Source: Gnetum montanum
Taxonomy: Eukaryota > Streptophyta > Gnetopsida > Gnetales > Gnetaceae
DNA: 31,823 nt
Direction of reading: 5' to 3'
Assembly: GCA_015680685.1 (NCBI GenBank)
Contig: MNCI01036132.1
Coordinates: forward strand, 108,157 to 139,979
Shown in pieces: positions 1 through 10,071 of the stretch. The notes beneath the pieces are model-generated. The model was not told the origin of the DNA and searched no databases. It saw nothing but the letters and a program-made list of their open reading frames with translations. The translations under genes and the position numbers were made by a program. Each line of letters starts with the position of its first letter. Position 1 is the first letter of the stretch.

Positions 1-2114
1 TGAACATTTAAGAGGGTCCTAATAGAGCACACCAAATTCAATTATGTAGCTACTTTGATTGTTGGGCTTGAGGAGAAGATTATCAAACTCCACGATGACA
101 CCTCTACCATAATCCACATGCATTTTTAATTTTTTTCAAGTTAGTTGAAGAGGTTCATGGAGTTCTTAGTGGTGTGAAGGAATGAGCGATGGATTACCCA
201 AGACCCAAACTAGCTTTCTAAGCTTAGGATAAAGCACATTTATCCAATTATGTTGCCCAAAACCCACTAGATGAGATGGATGATTCATTGTCTATTTCCA
301 TCAAGGATCTTTGTGGTAGGTAGTGTGAATCCCCTAATAGCATGGGGGAGGAGCCCCTCACAATTCCAATGAGCATCATGGAGGCCAAATAGTAATGTAG
401 AGTAGCTAAAGGGGTAGCTAGGGCCAAGCTCAGGAGGCCTTAAGAGGAAGCACTGCCAATGTTAGAGCAACCCACTCAAAAGAAGCTTAAGTTTAAGCTT
501 AAGACATCACATTAGGTAGTCACAGGTATGTTTTATCTATGTTTTGGCTTTTCTATGTTTTAAGATTTATGGCTATGTTATGGTTTCATATGCTAATTAG
601 TTTTCTATGCTATGGCTAAGACATGGTGGCTCAAGCTACTATGGAGGAGGAAGCTCAGAGGCATGTAGCCACTATAGTGGAGGAAGAATAAAGGCATGTA
701 GAAGATGTGCTCTTATGACATCATGAGGCTGATGGATTAGCCATGTAGATATAGATGATCTAAATGCTCATGTCTCAGTGCTTCTCATTATATCCTATGA
801 TTTCAAGTTTGGTTTTTGTTCTAACCATCTGAAGATTGTTATGGTTATGGTAGTTCCTAAGCTACCAATGAAGGCTCTTATCCTTGTGCTTCACACAAAG
901 CAATGGGTAGATGTCCCAGATAAGATGGAATTCATGCATGGGATGGCTAAGGACATCATCAATCAATTGCAAAAAGTTACACCTAAGATAGGTAAGAACT
1001 TCATTTTTCTATACCTTGGTTTTGCTACATTAGAGGTTGCATTTACACTATGGCTATCGTAGGTTGTGAGCTATGTTTATGGGTCTTTTATATAATTATG
1101 TGTTATAATGTCATCTTTGGAGTGGGACCCCAACCAAGACATGGAGATTAACTTCCTGTCAAAGCTTTGCTCCAATGTACAGAGTGTATCCCTAAATTTG
1201 TATGAAACTACTACTAATCTAGCAATGTCATGTGCAAAACCTTCATGGGAGATGGAGAGGTCTAATGAATCCCTATGAGAGTAGGATATGGCCTTGAGGG
1301 AGAAAACTCAACAGTAGGAGGAGATGATTAGGGATCTCTAGGAATGCAAGGCTTTTGTGGAAGGCCAAGTGGCTAACTCAGGGAAATTGTAAACCAAAGA
1401 GATCATGTGGATCTACTACTAGCATGCTCTCTAGGATAAGGTAGCACTCTCATGGAAGATGGTGGAGCAACAAATGTAGATGACTCTCATCTTCTAGAAA
1501 GTTGAGGATTAAAAAGATCAATATGCTTTAGTCCTAGAGTGGTTTAGGACATAAAAGGATCACAAGTGATAGTATAAGGCTAATTATGAGACCTACCTAA
1601 AGTAGCTTAAAGAGGATTTAGTTAAATGATGCAAGAGAGAGTTGTTCATTCAAGAGATCTAGGTAGAGAGTGCTTACCAGCTCTTTGAGAGTACTCTTAC
1701 AATGGAGAAATCCCATACTCCTCAAATCATCACTGTTGTAGGTCAAACCTCTATGGCTACTATTACCCAAGCACCATCTACTTAGACCATAGAAAATAGG
1801 ACTAGCATCCTCACCAACATTAATTTTTAAGATATTAACTGGGCTAATATGATGAAGGATCAGATTCTCCCCATCATTTGGAGAATGACCTTCAACATCT
1901 ACCCCTAGAATTCATGGAGCTAGAGTCCCCATAGGTTTGACGCATTCTATGTTTTAGTTTTATTTTAAGTGATGATTTTTATTTAAGTTATAGTTTTAGC
2001 TGTTGGTTATTGATCAACTATATGTTGTTGTCTTTCAGACATGAGGAGACATTAGTGGCCCTAGCCACGAGGGTGGGGATCACCCACCACTTCCTCCTCC
2101 AAATGTCCCTTAGC
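1..2114 (+). pseudogene. Antisense accessory gene, left copy (3' half, decayed)
   Basis: This is the 3' half of the intron-containing gene also found complete at 17480-29505; base 1 aligns near 19912 of that copy. Probable exons are 1-525 (donor CACAG/GTATG), 621-about 750, about 843-991 (donor ATAG/GTAAG), about 1109-1934 (donor CATAG/GTTTG) and 2039-2114 (acceptor TCTTTCAG). The third exon is open and encodes a segment with V-P-K-L and M-A-K-D-I-I. The fourth encodes a long E/K/Q-rich, probably helical stretch with S-C-A-K and L-F-E-S-T-L-T-M motifs shared with the other copy. The last exon is proline-rich. There are many in-frame stops, and the acceptor before 1109 reads AA where the other copy reads AG. 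It lies opposite the retroelement coding strand, downstream of protease. Function unknown. Confidence 0.7.
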
Positions 2115-2414
2115 ATCCTCCATCTATCTATTTTAGCTTATTGACTATATGTTTTATTTTTATGTTGATGGCTATTATTAGCCAAGACTATCACTATTAT
2201 TGTTTTTTGAAATTTTTCCATAGAGTGTGGCCACAACTATGTATTCTATAAACACTTTAAATTTAAAGTTTTCTTGGTTTCAAGTTTGGCTACATATATT
2301 TTTTTAGTATTATTAACATTGTAAATTGCTATGTTGATGATTTTGGTTATAAAGTTAAAAGACTAAACAATGTGGTTAAAGGCTAAATGTAAATAAAGTA
2401 ACATAGATGCATAC
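2115..2414. other. AT-rich spacer after the antisense gene
   Basis: No open frame of note. The stretch aligns loosely with 29506-29811 (for example the shared GTGTGGCCA followed by a TTTAAATTTAAAGTTTT-like run), so it is the ancestral 3' flank of the antisense gene and not unique DNA. Confidence 0.5.
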
Positions 2415-2575
2415 TAGTTTTAGGCCATGGTGGGCACAGGTTTAAGTGTTTTTCCAGTTTAAGGCCATGGCAAGACATGTTATGTGATTGTTTACTATAC
2501 CAATTTTAGGCCATGGTGGGCCATGGTATGTTGTTTTCCTAGTTTAAGACCATGGTAGGTCATGTTAAAAAGAAG
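2415..2575 (+). repeat. AAGGCCATGG-type short repeats (protease border, left copy)
   Basis: About four diverged copies of a motif reading roughly AGTTTAAGGCCATGGTAGG lie at 30-60 bp spacing. The same family occurs at 7635-7895, 11548-11845 and 29812-30020, always in this orientation. Confidence 0.7.
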
Positions 2576-2806
2576 CTCATATTTTTTGGTTATTTTAATT
2601 TTTAAAAAATATTTATGATATTTTAAATTATATCATGCCATACAAGTAATTAAATAAAGAAAAAAGGCCTTAATAAATAGAAATACAAATAATATAAACT
2701 TCTAGGCTATATGAATAAAAAATAAAATAAAGCAAAGAGAAAGGCACAATTGGTCAACATGGAGAAAACTTAGGCTAAATGGTTATGGTATACATGGTTA
2801 CAAAGG
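2576..2806. other. AT-rich spacer
   Basis: Homopolymer-rich DNA between the short repeats and the protease-tail reading frame. It aligns loosely with 30021-30235. I see no gene in it. Confidence 0.5.
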
Positions 2807-3560
2807 TTATAGGGGTGTAACATGGAAGGAGTAGGGGTACATGTTACTTGTGTAGACTTTTCCTAATCTTTGAAAGGTTAGGAAATGTATAAGGCATATT
2901 TTGCATAAGTTTGTACTTACCATCCCCTTCATTGATGATTTTGAAAGGGAGTTCATCCCATGACACATCCCATTGCCCATCATTATTGTTATTGGCTTGC
3001 TCCTCTCTCTCAGGTTGATGGACTTCATGGCTGAGAGTTTCCTCCTGAAGCTTCACTTCAAACCCTTGCTCTTCACATTGTTGATAGCCAAGGGAATTGT
3101 ATTATCACTATGAATGATGATTTTACCTTCCTTGTAAGGAATGTAAATCTCTTGGTGGATAGGTGAATACAAAGCTTGTAATTGAGCTAATCAAGGTCTT
3201 CCCAAGATAAGGTTAAATGCCAACATCTCCTTCATCACCAAGAAATTGGTGGTTGTGGGGAATTTCTTTCCTGCTACGAAGTCCAAGGAGATAGACCCCT
3301 TGATAACAACCCTTGATCCATTGAAGTAATTAAGAGCTATGGTTTTTGTAGGTTGTATCTACTCTATTAAGCCTAAGCATTCAATGATGGTACATGGGAT
3401 GATGTTTGTTGTAGCTCTATCATCAATATGCACCCTATGCATCTTAAACTACTGCATCCAAATTGTGATGAAAAGAGGAAACCTATTCACTTTTCCATTT
3501 GAGGATTATTCTTAATTTCGCTATCCTAAAATACTAGCGACATTGACTTTCCTTCCCTTG
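2807..3560 (-). pseudogene. Tat-type aspartic protease and C-terminal tail, left copy
   Basis: Reading down the minus strand, the frame shows an active-site-like motif H-I-D-D-R-A-T-T-N-I-I-P (about 3428-3396). It continues through a G-S-I-S-L-D-F strand to the flap-distal L-I-L-G-R-P motif (about 3213-3196). This is the arrangement of plant Ty3/gypsy pepsin-like proteases that cut the gag-pol polyprotein. A conserved tail follows with W-D-E-L-P-F and E-G-D-G-K-Y-K-L motifs, ending at a stop near 2807. The copy at 30236-31141 has the same order of motifs. In-frame stops (for example TAG where the other copy has the Trp of GRPW) and frame changes show it is dead. The glycine after D-D is Arg here but Gly in the other copy. 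Confidence 0.8.
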
Positions 3561-4930
3561 GTGAAGAAGGAATCATTATTGCATGGATAGATTTCTCATT
3601 ACCAAGGATGTTGTCACTAATGAGGATGGAAGTCATCTTGACTAGTGCCTCATAGTGTGTGGAAAAAGTCTTTATTAGATCAGAGAAGCTCAAATTTGTG
3701 TTCTTTTTCTTAAGGAACTATCTAATCTGATCCATTGCACTGAGGAAGTTTTTGTTGTTGGCCATGGGCTTATCACCTTGGTTGTGCTTTACTTTCTCCA
3801 TGCACCCCAAAATGCAAACTTCACCCTTAGATTGTTAGTATCTTTCCTCTTTCTTTTGGTTTTGGATTTTGGGGTCCTCCTATGGTTTACTTATTAAGGT
3901 AGGTTGGGCAAAGGACATCATGGGTATAGACAAGATGGGAGTAGGATTTGGTGGATCCACTTCCTTTTTTTCCTTAGCCTGCTTGTCACCCTTATTGTTA
4001 TGCTTTTACTTATGCTTCTTCCTCTACTTCTTTGAAGCCTTTTGATTATTAGTCATTGGTTGTGAGGAAGAGGCAATAGCATTGGCCACCATAGCAGGTT
4101 GTTGTATGGTTATGTTGATTAGTTGGGACATACCTGGTTGGGTTATGTTGGGCTAGGGTATCATGATGATGAAAGGCTTCCTTAGAGACATCCCTGATGG
4201 TACACTTACAACCAAATGGTGTCTTAAGCTAGTGGAAGCTAAAGAGGCCCTCTCATCATGAAGGGATACTTGGATCACGAATGGTTTCCTCATTGGTCCC
4301 CAATTATCATTGATGGTGAATGATGAAATAACATAGGAGCTATTAATATCATTCAATGGGTCCTTGTACACTTGTATTAACTAATTTTGTGGTCAAACTA
4401 GGTTGGAAGCATCTAAGAGCAACTCTACCCCATCTATCATTTTCTACAAGGCATCCTTCAATGCAAGGTAGAAGTCTATGTCATGACCAAGTAGCTGGTG
4501 ATAGTGGAAAAAATGATCTATTTTAAAGAACCTAGGCAATTGAGGGTCATTCTTCATTGCTTGAGTAGGGTCTTTGGCTATTTTTCATTACTACGCATGC
4601 TTCTTTTAAGTGGCTTCAGTCATTTACTTATATTGTATGCATCCATTCTTTAATAGTTGATTTATCAATTTAAATGGCTTTAAAGTTAAGGTAGTGTACT
4701 TGCTTTGGTCCTTCCACTCAAAGTTTGTCCTAGTTCTAGTTGATGTAGTTACCCTAGAGGTTGATGGTTAGTTATTATGGTTATTGGTAGGGGCCTTGGA
4801 TGTGTAGGTCCTTGGCCCATGATTAGTGGTCTTGGCCTATTTGGTTACCATTGCTATGCCATGTTGTTATGTTTTCTCTTCTCCTTACCTTTTCAAGTGT
4901 GTTGATTTTTGTATGCTATGTAGGTCAGGT
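3561..4930 (-). pseudogene. Gag C-terminal/nucleocapsid and linker region, left copy
   Basis: Minus-strand translation continues between gag core and protease with many stops and frame changes. Around 4540-4440 the sequence matches the place where Tat gags carry a zinc knuckle with a conserved G-H-D. The G-H-D is kept but the expected cysteines read as Phe or Tyr. Low-complexity Lys/Gln/Pro-rich linker follows. A conserved block with M-E-K-V-K-H-N-Q-G-D-K-P (about 3810-3765) is shared with the copy at 31142-31823. The region joins capsid to protease in the polyprotein. Confidence 0.6.
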
Positions 4931-5330
4931 CATGATTTGCCTTCACAACATCCTCTATATTCTTAATCTAAGAGAACACTTGACTAATTGTCAATGGATC
5001 AAGATAGTATAGCTTGAACTTTATGAAATCATTGACCATCCTCTCAAATATAGCAAAAATATGAGTTTTAGCTATAGGCTCTTGTATTTCATTTATTATA
5101 TCATTCGACCATTGGATAAACTTCTTCATGGGCTCAAGGGATTCTTGCTTAACCTTCATGAGTTGGTCAAGTGTAGTATCGGGCTTCAAGTTATACTTGA
5201 AGTGGTTAACAGATTGGGCTATAAGGTCTTTGTTGCAATGGAAAATCTTCGTCACTAGAAAAGACTAGGAATTTTTAGTCATAGGTAGCCTTAACCCCAA
5301 ATCTCTTAGGGCCTTCACAAAAAAAAATGG
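4931..5330 (-). pseudogene. Gag capsid core, left copy (N-terminus missing)
   Basis: The open minus-strand stretch 5255-4968 encodes a segment aligning with the middle of the retrotransposon gag domain: F-K-Y-N, then T-T-L-D-Q-L-M-K-V-K-Q-E-S-L-E-P, then a K-K-F-I-Q-W-like motif. This corresponds to the 'T-x-x-D-L-x-x-x-K-Q-x-x-x-E-S' signature of plant gypsy gags, which build the virus-like particle. Upstream (above 5330) I could not find the N-terminal half of gag in any frame. The 5' part has been deleted, replaced or eroded. The fragment continues into the linker and protease on the same strand. Confidence 0.75.
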
Positions 5331-5969
5331 GATTTAGGATGCCTTGGACGATTTGATAGATCACCCAAGAACTCAAGGGGATGCAAAACGGGGGTGTAAA
5401 AGTGTAGAATGATGAAAATATATAAGATAATGCATTGGAAATATAATAATATATCTAAAATTATACATAAACTAAAATAAAAAATTTCATTAAATGAACA
5501 AAGAATTATTTTCAAAGATGTGTATAAACTTAGTTTCCAAAAGGGAGGCAAAGGGAGGGTTCACTTATGTAGGGGTTCAGAGCCTTTTGAAGCCACGGTC
5601 AACTTCATGATCCAATATCTCTATCACTCCTAATGCTATCAAACCTCCTTTTTAACCATCTTAGATCTACAATGTTTGTTAGTGCTAGGATTAGGAAAAT
5701 GTAAAGAATTGGGGTGGCCAAAGTGCACCATGCTAAGATTTGAGGATCCTAGGGTGGTAACATTGACACCCAAAGTTCACAAATCCTTAGGGGAGTAATA
5801 GTGGATAATGGGTTGCAAAGTTTCCACACTGCTAGACACCAAGAAGCTGAATTTTTGCTAAGGAATCAAGAGCTCTTGGATGTCAAAATGCCAAGGGTGC
5901 TAAATTGCCAAAGTGTGGAACCTTGACATGTCACAAAGGTTTGATTTTTATAGAGTTATGTCCATGATG

Positions 5970-6090
5970 CAAGCTACAAATTGGCTATAAATGGTTGACA
6001 TGATTGGCTATAAATTGGCTTCCAATGGCTGACATGATTAGCTACAAATTGGTTGCCAAATTGCTAAAAATTAGCTACCATTTTTAAGGA
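5970..6090 (+). repeat. Imperfect ~35-bp direct repeats
   Basis: About three variants of a unit built from ATTGGCTATAAATTGG and GGCTGACATGATT occur in succession. Some carry a TATAAAT string on the plus strand. They are local duplications without a recognised function. Confidence 0.6.
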
Positions 6091-6185
6091 GGGTATGTGT
6101 GCTCCATATCCATGCATCCTAGCTATCTAGACACTTCATGCTATCTAACTCCCTCTCTCCTAGCTAGAAAATCCCATCCTACTAT

Positions 6186-6242
6186 GGCGAGGAGGGGTGG
6201 GGGAAGGGGAGGGAGGGTTGTGTGGGAGGAGGGAGGGGGGAA
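6186..6242 (+). other. G-rich tract with quadruplex potential
   Basis: Eight or more runs of 3-6 guanines separated by 1-5 bases occur within about 60 bp, satisfying the G3+N1-7 pattern twice over. It lies within the probable LTR/leader of the minus-strand element, so that element's own RNA would be C-rich here. Confidence 0.7.
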
Positions 6243-7052
6243 GGAGAAGTATCAACATTGAGGGGGGATGGATGATCAATGTTTTGGATGAAGGTCAAGC
6301 CCTCCAAGCTAGACTATCCCCCTTTCCATGCTAGGGATAGGTGAGTTCTACCCCCCTTGCACTCCTCCATGTTGGCCTTGAAGTTTCCTAGCTAGCCTAC
6401 CCCCTTGTAGAGGATGTATTAACGTAGAGAAATATATAACCCTCATAAAACCCATCAAATTTTCATTTTTGACTCCCCAAGCTTAAACATAGATACTAGA
6501 TGACTTTTTTTTCACTTGTGTAATAGGCTTCAGTCACTTATGAAGCATTTTTTAGCTTCAAAAGTATGAAACATGTGAGATTACCCCTTTATGGGCAACA
6601 ACCTTCACATTTACAATCAAATATTGCCTCAAGTTTCATGGGATGGAATTACAAAGGTTTTAACATGCAAATTTGATGGTATTTCATTGGCCCATCTTTG
6701 TTGGTGTCTAGAGGATTGACTAAAGAGGCATCAACAAAGAATACAAAGCACGCCTACAGGTTTACCACTGACATCCCCTCTCTACGCTTGATCTAGTTGT
6801 GTCAAATCATATTGAAGAGTGCTTGTGATGATGGGTATTAAGCTATGATAGGGAACTAGTAGTGGTAATTAGGGATATGGTTACAAAAGCTAACAATGCA
6901 TTCCAAGTGTTTCCACTATGACTATAGCATTGTAGTAACATATTTTGAAGTGTTGGTCACTTAGAAAATGCATTTCGGGAACCAACCACTTCACTCCAAG
7001 AGTTCTTCGACCATTGGGCTTAGAGGCTTCTTTGGCCATTTAGCTCTTTGGT

Positions 7053-7081
7053 AATTTTCTTCTCTCCCCCTCCCCCTTTTT
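7053..7081 (-). other. Candidate polypurine tract of the Tat element
   Basis: On the minus strand this reads as a run of A's, then GGGGGAGGGGGAGAGAAGAAAA: about 28 purines without a pyrimidine, some 840 bp downstream of the integrase stop. Polypurine tracts prime plus-strand DNA synthesis immediately upstream of the 3' LTR. Position and composition fit, but the LTR start next to it is not verified. Confidence 0.55.
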
Positions 7082-7634
7082 TATTGGCTAAAACCTTCAT
7101 TGGGTTTCACTGCTAAGGCCAAATTGACATAGTTTTCTCATTAAGTGAGTTGCATTACTCTTAACAGACTTGAGAGTTATCCCATTGAATGAGATGTGTT
7201 ACACTCAATGAACTTAATGGTTTTTTCATTGAATGAGTTGTGTTACATTTAAGTGGACTGGAGGATGGAGCATGCTGAACATATATTATATGGCTATAGT
7301 GCATGAGTGGCAAACATGAGTTATCATCATTGCTCGAGGTATGGAGGGCTATAATCAGGCTATAGGGCTTGGCTTAAGGAGTAGTGCTAGAGGGTGGGTG
7401 ATGGTACAAGTACTTTTGACATAGTAGGACAAACTCACTAAATCTTGTGTATTAAGGTTACATGATGATTTGCTACTGTAATGAGTTGCATCCTTGCGAT
7501 GGCTTTAGGCTTCATTCTACAAACACAACTCCAAGAGGACAAGAAAATTAAGCAAACAAAGCATGTCACAACATTATAATGAAAATATATATAGGCCACA
7601 TGGAGAATAAAAACAAGCCACCTAGGTCACCAAT
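7082..7634. other. 3' untranslated-like spacer between integrase and polypurine tract
   Basis: No coding frame is recognisable. The 7133-7255 portion is a small tandem repeat; the rest looks like unique, decayed sequence. Confidence 0.4.
7133..7255 (+). repeat. Triplicated ~56-bp repeat
   Basis: Three diverged tandem copies of a unit centred on TTCATTGAATGAGTTGTGTTA. The core contains the short inverted repeat CATTGAATG / CACTCAATG. Confidence 0.65.
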
Positions 7635-7895
7635 GTTGCCAATTTAAGGCCATGGTACTAGTTTAAAGAATTGGCAAGCTATGGTATTAGTTTAAGATCA
7701 TAGCAGACCATGATGTTACTTTAGAGTCTTGGTAGATTGTGATGTTGATTTAAGGCCTCAGTAGCCCGTGATGCCAATTTAAGTCCTAGGCATGTTGTGG
7801 TGTCATCTGTTTTAGGCCATGGTAGGCCGTGTTGCTAGTTTAAGGCCTTGGCAAGCTATGTTACCAGTTTAAGGCCTCGACAGGATGGTTTAGAG
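7635..7895 (+). repeat. AAGGCCATGG-type short repeats (integrase border)
   Basis: About eight imperfect copies of a roughly 30-bp unit (AGTTTAAGGCCATGGTAGGC plus about ten more bases) lie immediately downstream of the integrase stop on the minus strand. It is the densest of the four clusters of this family in the window. Confidence 0.75.
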
Positions 7896-7921
7896 TAGGC
7901 TTGCTTATTGGTGATCATCAA

Positions 7922-9250
7922 CTACATGTAATATGTCTTCAAATAAGAATGATTGACCAAATTGGCCAGTTCATTCTCATTCAAGTTAGCTATCCTAAAT
8001 GCTCTAATACCATGGGCTTTGATGACCAGAAAGGACCCTTCCCAATTGGCTAAGAATTTATCTACATGCTCACTAATGGCTTTGAGAACTAGGTCACCTT
8101 CCTTGATCTTACACTTGGTCAAGTTATGATGGTGTTGTTGTTTTTTCCTCTCTTGATAATGTTCAATGTGAGCAAGCACCTACATACATTTCTCCTCCAC
8201 CAAGTCTAGGATCATTGTCCACAATTTCTTATTCTGCTCATTATTGATGAAGTCAATAAAGGCTACTTGAAGTGATGGCACCTATAATTCAAGAGGTGAA
8301 ACAACTTTAGAACCATAAACTAGGTGATAAGGGGTTGCTTCAGTTGCCATGTGATAAGTCATTCTATAGGCCACTTACACCTACAATTATTGAGCATCTT
8401 CTTTAGTATGTTGATAATGGCCTTATTGCTCACCTCTACTTGTCCATTAGGTTGAGGATCATAAGATGACAAGAAAGAATGCTTAATGCCCAAGTTGTGA
8501 CAAAAATATTTTGTTTCATGACTACTAAATTGTGGTCCATTATCTATAACTATGGTCATGGTTATGCCAAAATGGACTATAATGTTATCTAAGATAAATT
8601 TGCAAACTTGTTTAAATGTAGTCTTTCTTAAAGGAATAGACTCGACCCACTTCATAAAGTATATGGTTGTAGTGATGATAAAGCTATAACCTATGGAATA
8701 CTTGGGTGTTATAAGTCCAATGATATCCAACCCCCATCATTAAAATGGCTAGGTAGTCTGAGTAGTATGTAACTCTATCACTGATACATGTATGAGGTTC
8801 CTATGTCATTGACATGTGTCAAAATGCTTAATCTTTTCCATGAAATCACTTTCCATATGGTGCTCCTAGTTACCTAACCATATAATCTTAGTAGCCATAG
8901 GTCTTGGTCCTATATGTCTTTCACAAATACCCTCATGAACCTCCTCTAGGAAAATTCTAGCTTTGGTTTTACCTAAGCACTTTAGTAATATACCATCATA
9001 GGATCATTAACATAATGTATTATTGTCTCTAATGACATATTTCTTCAATCTTTTTTGTACAATTTCCTTTTGGACAATAGTCAGGCCTTGCAAAGACTCA
9101 TCATGCATAAGGTGAAATTTGATATCATCATACCACTCCCTAATAGCAGTAGTATGGAGGATTACTACAAAGGTATCATTAGTGTTCTGCATGATGTAAA
9201 TAGTATAGTCCATGGTTAATATGGGTAGCTTATTAAACATATCTAGCATT
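7922..9250 (-). pseudogene. Tat-type integrase
   Basis: All integrase parts can be traced on the minus strand. The N-terminal zinc domain (about 8990-8815) keeps E-V-H-E-G-I-C-E-R-H, but the first Cys of the C-x2-C pair reads Phe. The catalytic core, open from 8730 to 8359, shows D-I-I-G, V-I-D-N-G-P-Q and N-G-Q-V-E-V-S-N-K, giving an intact D-D-E triad. The C-terminal domain (8179-7922) contains K-E-G-D-L-V-L-K and N-W-E-G-S-F, ending near Y-Y-M-stop. Integrase inserts the reverse-transcribed DNA into the chromosome. The frame changes several times, and stops occur just before the core, so it cannot be expressed as one protein. It follows the RNase H domains in normal gypsy order. Confidence 0.9.
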
Positions 9251-9665
9251 ACACTAAGAGTTTATGTTGTAATTGTGTCGACTATGGTGTTCTCATTTTG
9301 GGGCACGTGCTAAATATCAACATCTACCAACTATTGTAGCATTTAGTTTCCTAGGTCACAGTATGATTGTAAGTTTTTTTCTTTACATGCATAGACTTCC
9401 ATTACTTAGTTAACCACAAGTTGTAAAATCACCTTTAATTTCTAAGCATCTAATTCCCAAGTCATGATTTACTATCATTCCATTGATCAAACCCTCATAC
9501 TCTACTCTGTTGTTGGTACATAGGAACTCAAAATGATAGGCGAAAGGTTGGATTTGATCAGATGGGAATGTTATGGTTGTAGAAACACTAGTTCCATTAG
9601 CAATTAAAGCTTTTTCAAAGTGCATGAATTCCTCATAGCCATCAGGCACTTGGTCATCAATAGGT
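9251..9665 (-). pseudogene. Second, archaeal-type RNase H (aRNH)
   Basis: The open stretch 9649-9410 encodes F-L-C-T-N-N-R-V-E-Y-E-G-L-I-N-G-M, then L-G-I-R-C-L-E-I-K-G-D-F. This matches the 'C-T-N-N-E-A-E-Y-E-A-L' and 'G-D-S' signatures of the extra RNase H specific to the Tat lineage. A frame change near 9415 moves the continuation (L-Q-L-V-V-N, then H-V-P-Q-N-E-N-T) to another frame, ending near 9255. The Asp of G-D and the Glu of V-E-Y-E remain. The Ser of G-D-S reads Phe. A second RNase H between the gypsy RNase H and integrase is the main reason for assigning this element to Tat. Confidence 0.8.
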
Positions 9666-9689
9666 GAAACTATGTGTTGTATAGCTATA

Positions 9690-10071
9690 GCTTGACCTTT
9701 TGTTAAGGATTAAAAGATGTAATGAAGGTCAAACTCTACAATTATGCCTTTTCATTAGTCTATATAGCTACTCTCATAGATATTGGTTGTTATAGCTCTA
9801 AGCACATTATCTTTGCAAATGACATTGACTTGGCTTCTGAAGAGTTAGTGTCTCCACTTCTTCAATGAGAATACTAGTGCTAGACAATACTTCTCCACTT
9901 TAGTGTATTGGGTTTCATGGGAAACCAATGCATGGATGAGATAGTATACTGGCATTTCCACTTCATCATCTCATTTTTGACAAAGTAGAGAGGCAATGGA
10001 TGTGTCAGAGATGTCTAGGTATATGTAAAAATTTATACCTTCTTGTGGAGGATAGAACATTGGTAGTTATG
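9690..10071 (-). pseudogene. Gypsy RNase H and connection domain
   Basis: Around 9975-9850 the minus strand encodes Y-L-I-H-A-L-V-S-H-E-T-Q-Y-T-K-V-E-K-Y, the conserved Y-x-S-x-x-L-x-x-x-E-x-x-Y-x-x-x-E-K segment of Ty3/gypsy RNase H. A degenerate continuation with V-E-F-D-L and L-T-K-G-Q-A-I-A follows, matching the end of this domain just before the second RNase H. It degrades the RNA strand during reverse transcription. Several in-frame stops are present. Confidence 0.75.

Larger units (their letters stand above)
5331..7050. other. Probable Tat LTR plus leader region, boundaries unresolved
   Basis: This 1.7 kb lies exactly where a 3'/5' LTR is expected: after a minus-strand pol and polypurine tract, and before a minus-strand gag. 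I see no convincing gene. It holds an AT-rich stretch (about 5400-5500), a 35-bp imperfect direct repeat and a G-rich tract. I could not find a clear TG...CA pair or tRNA-complementary primer site, and no second LTR copy is in the window to define the ends. The LTR assignment is inferred from position. Confidence 0.35.

Noticed and set aside
5315-5551. 78-codon minus-strand open frame just before gag, considered as the gag N-terminus
   Set aside because: AT-rich Phe/Ile/Leu composition without gag motifs, and not in frame with the gag core; likely chance.
5700-6360. CCATG strings considered as primer-site/LTR junctions of the Tat element
   Set aside because: None is preceded by a stretch resembling a tRNA 3' end, even allowing for C-to-T decay, so no LTR boundary was called.
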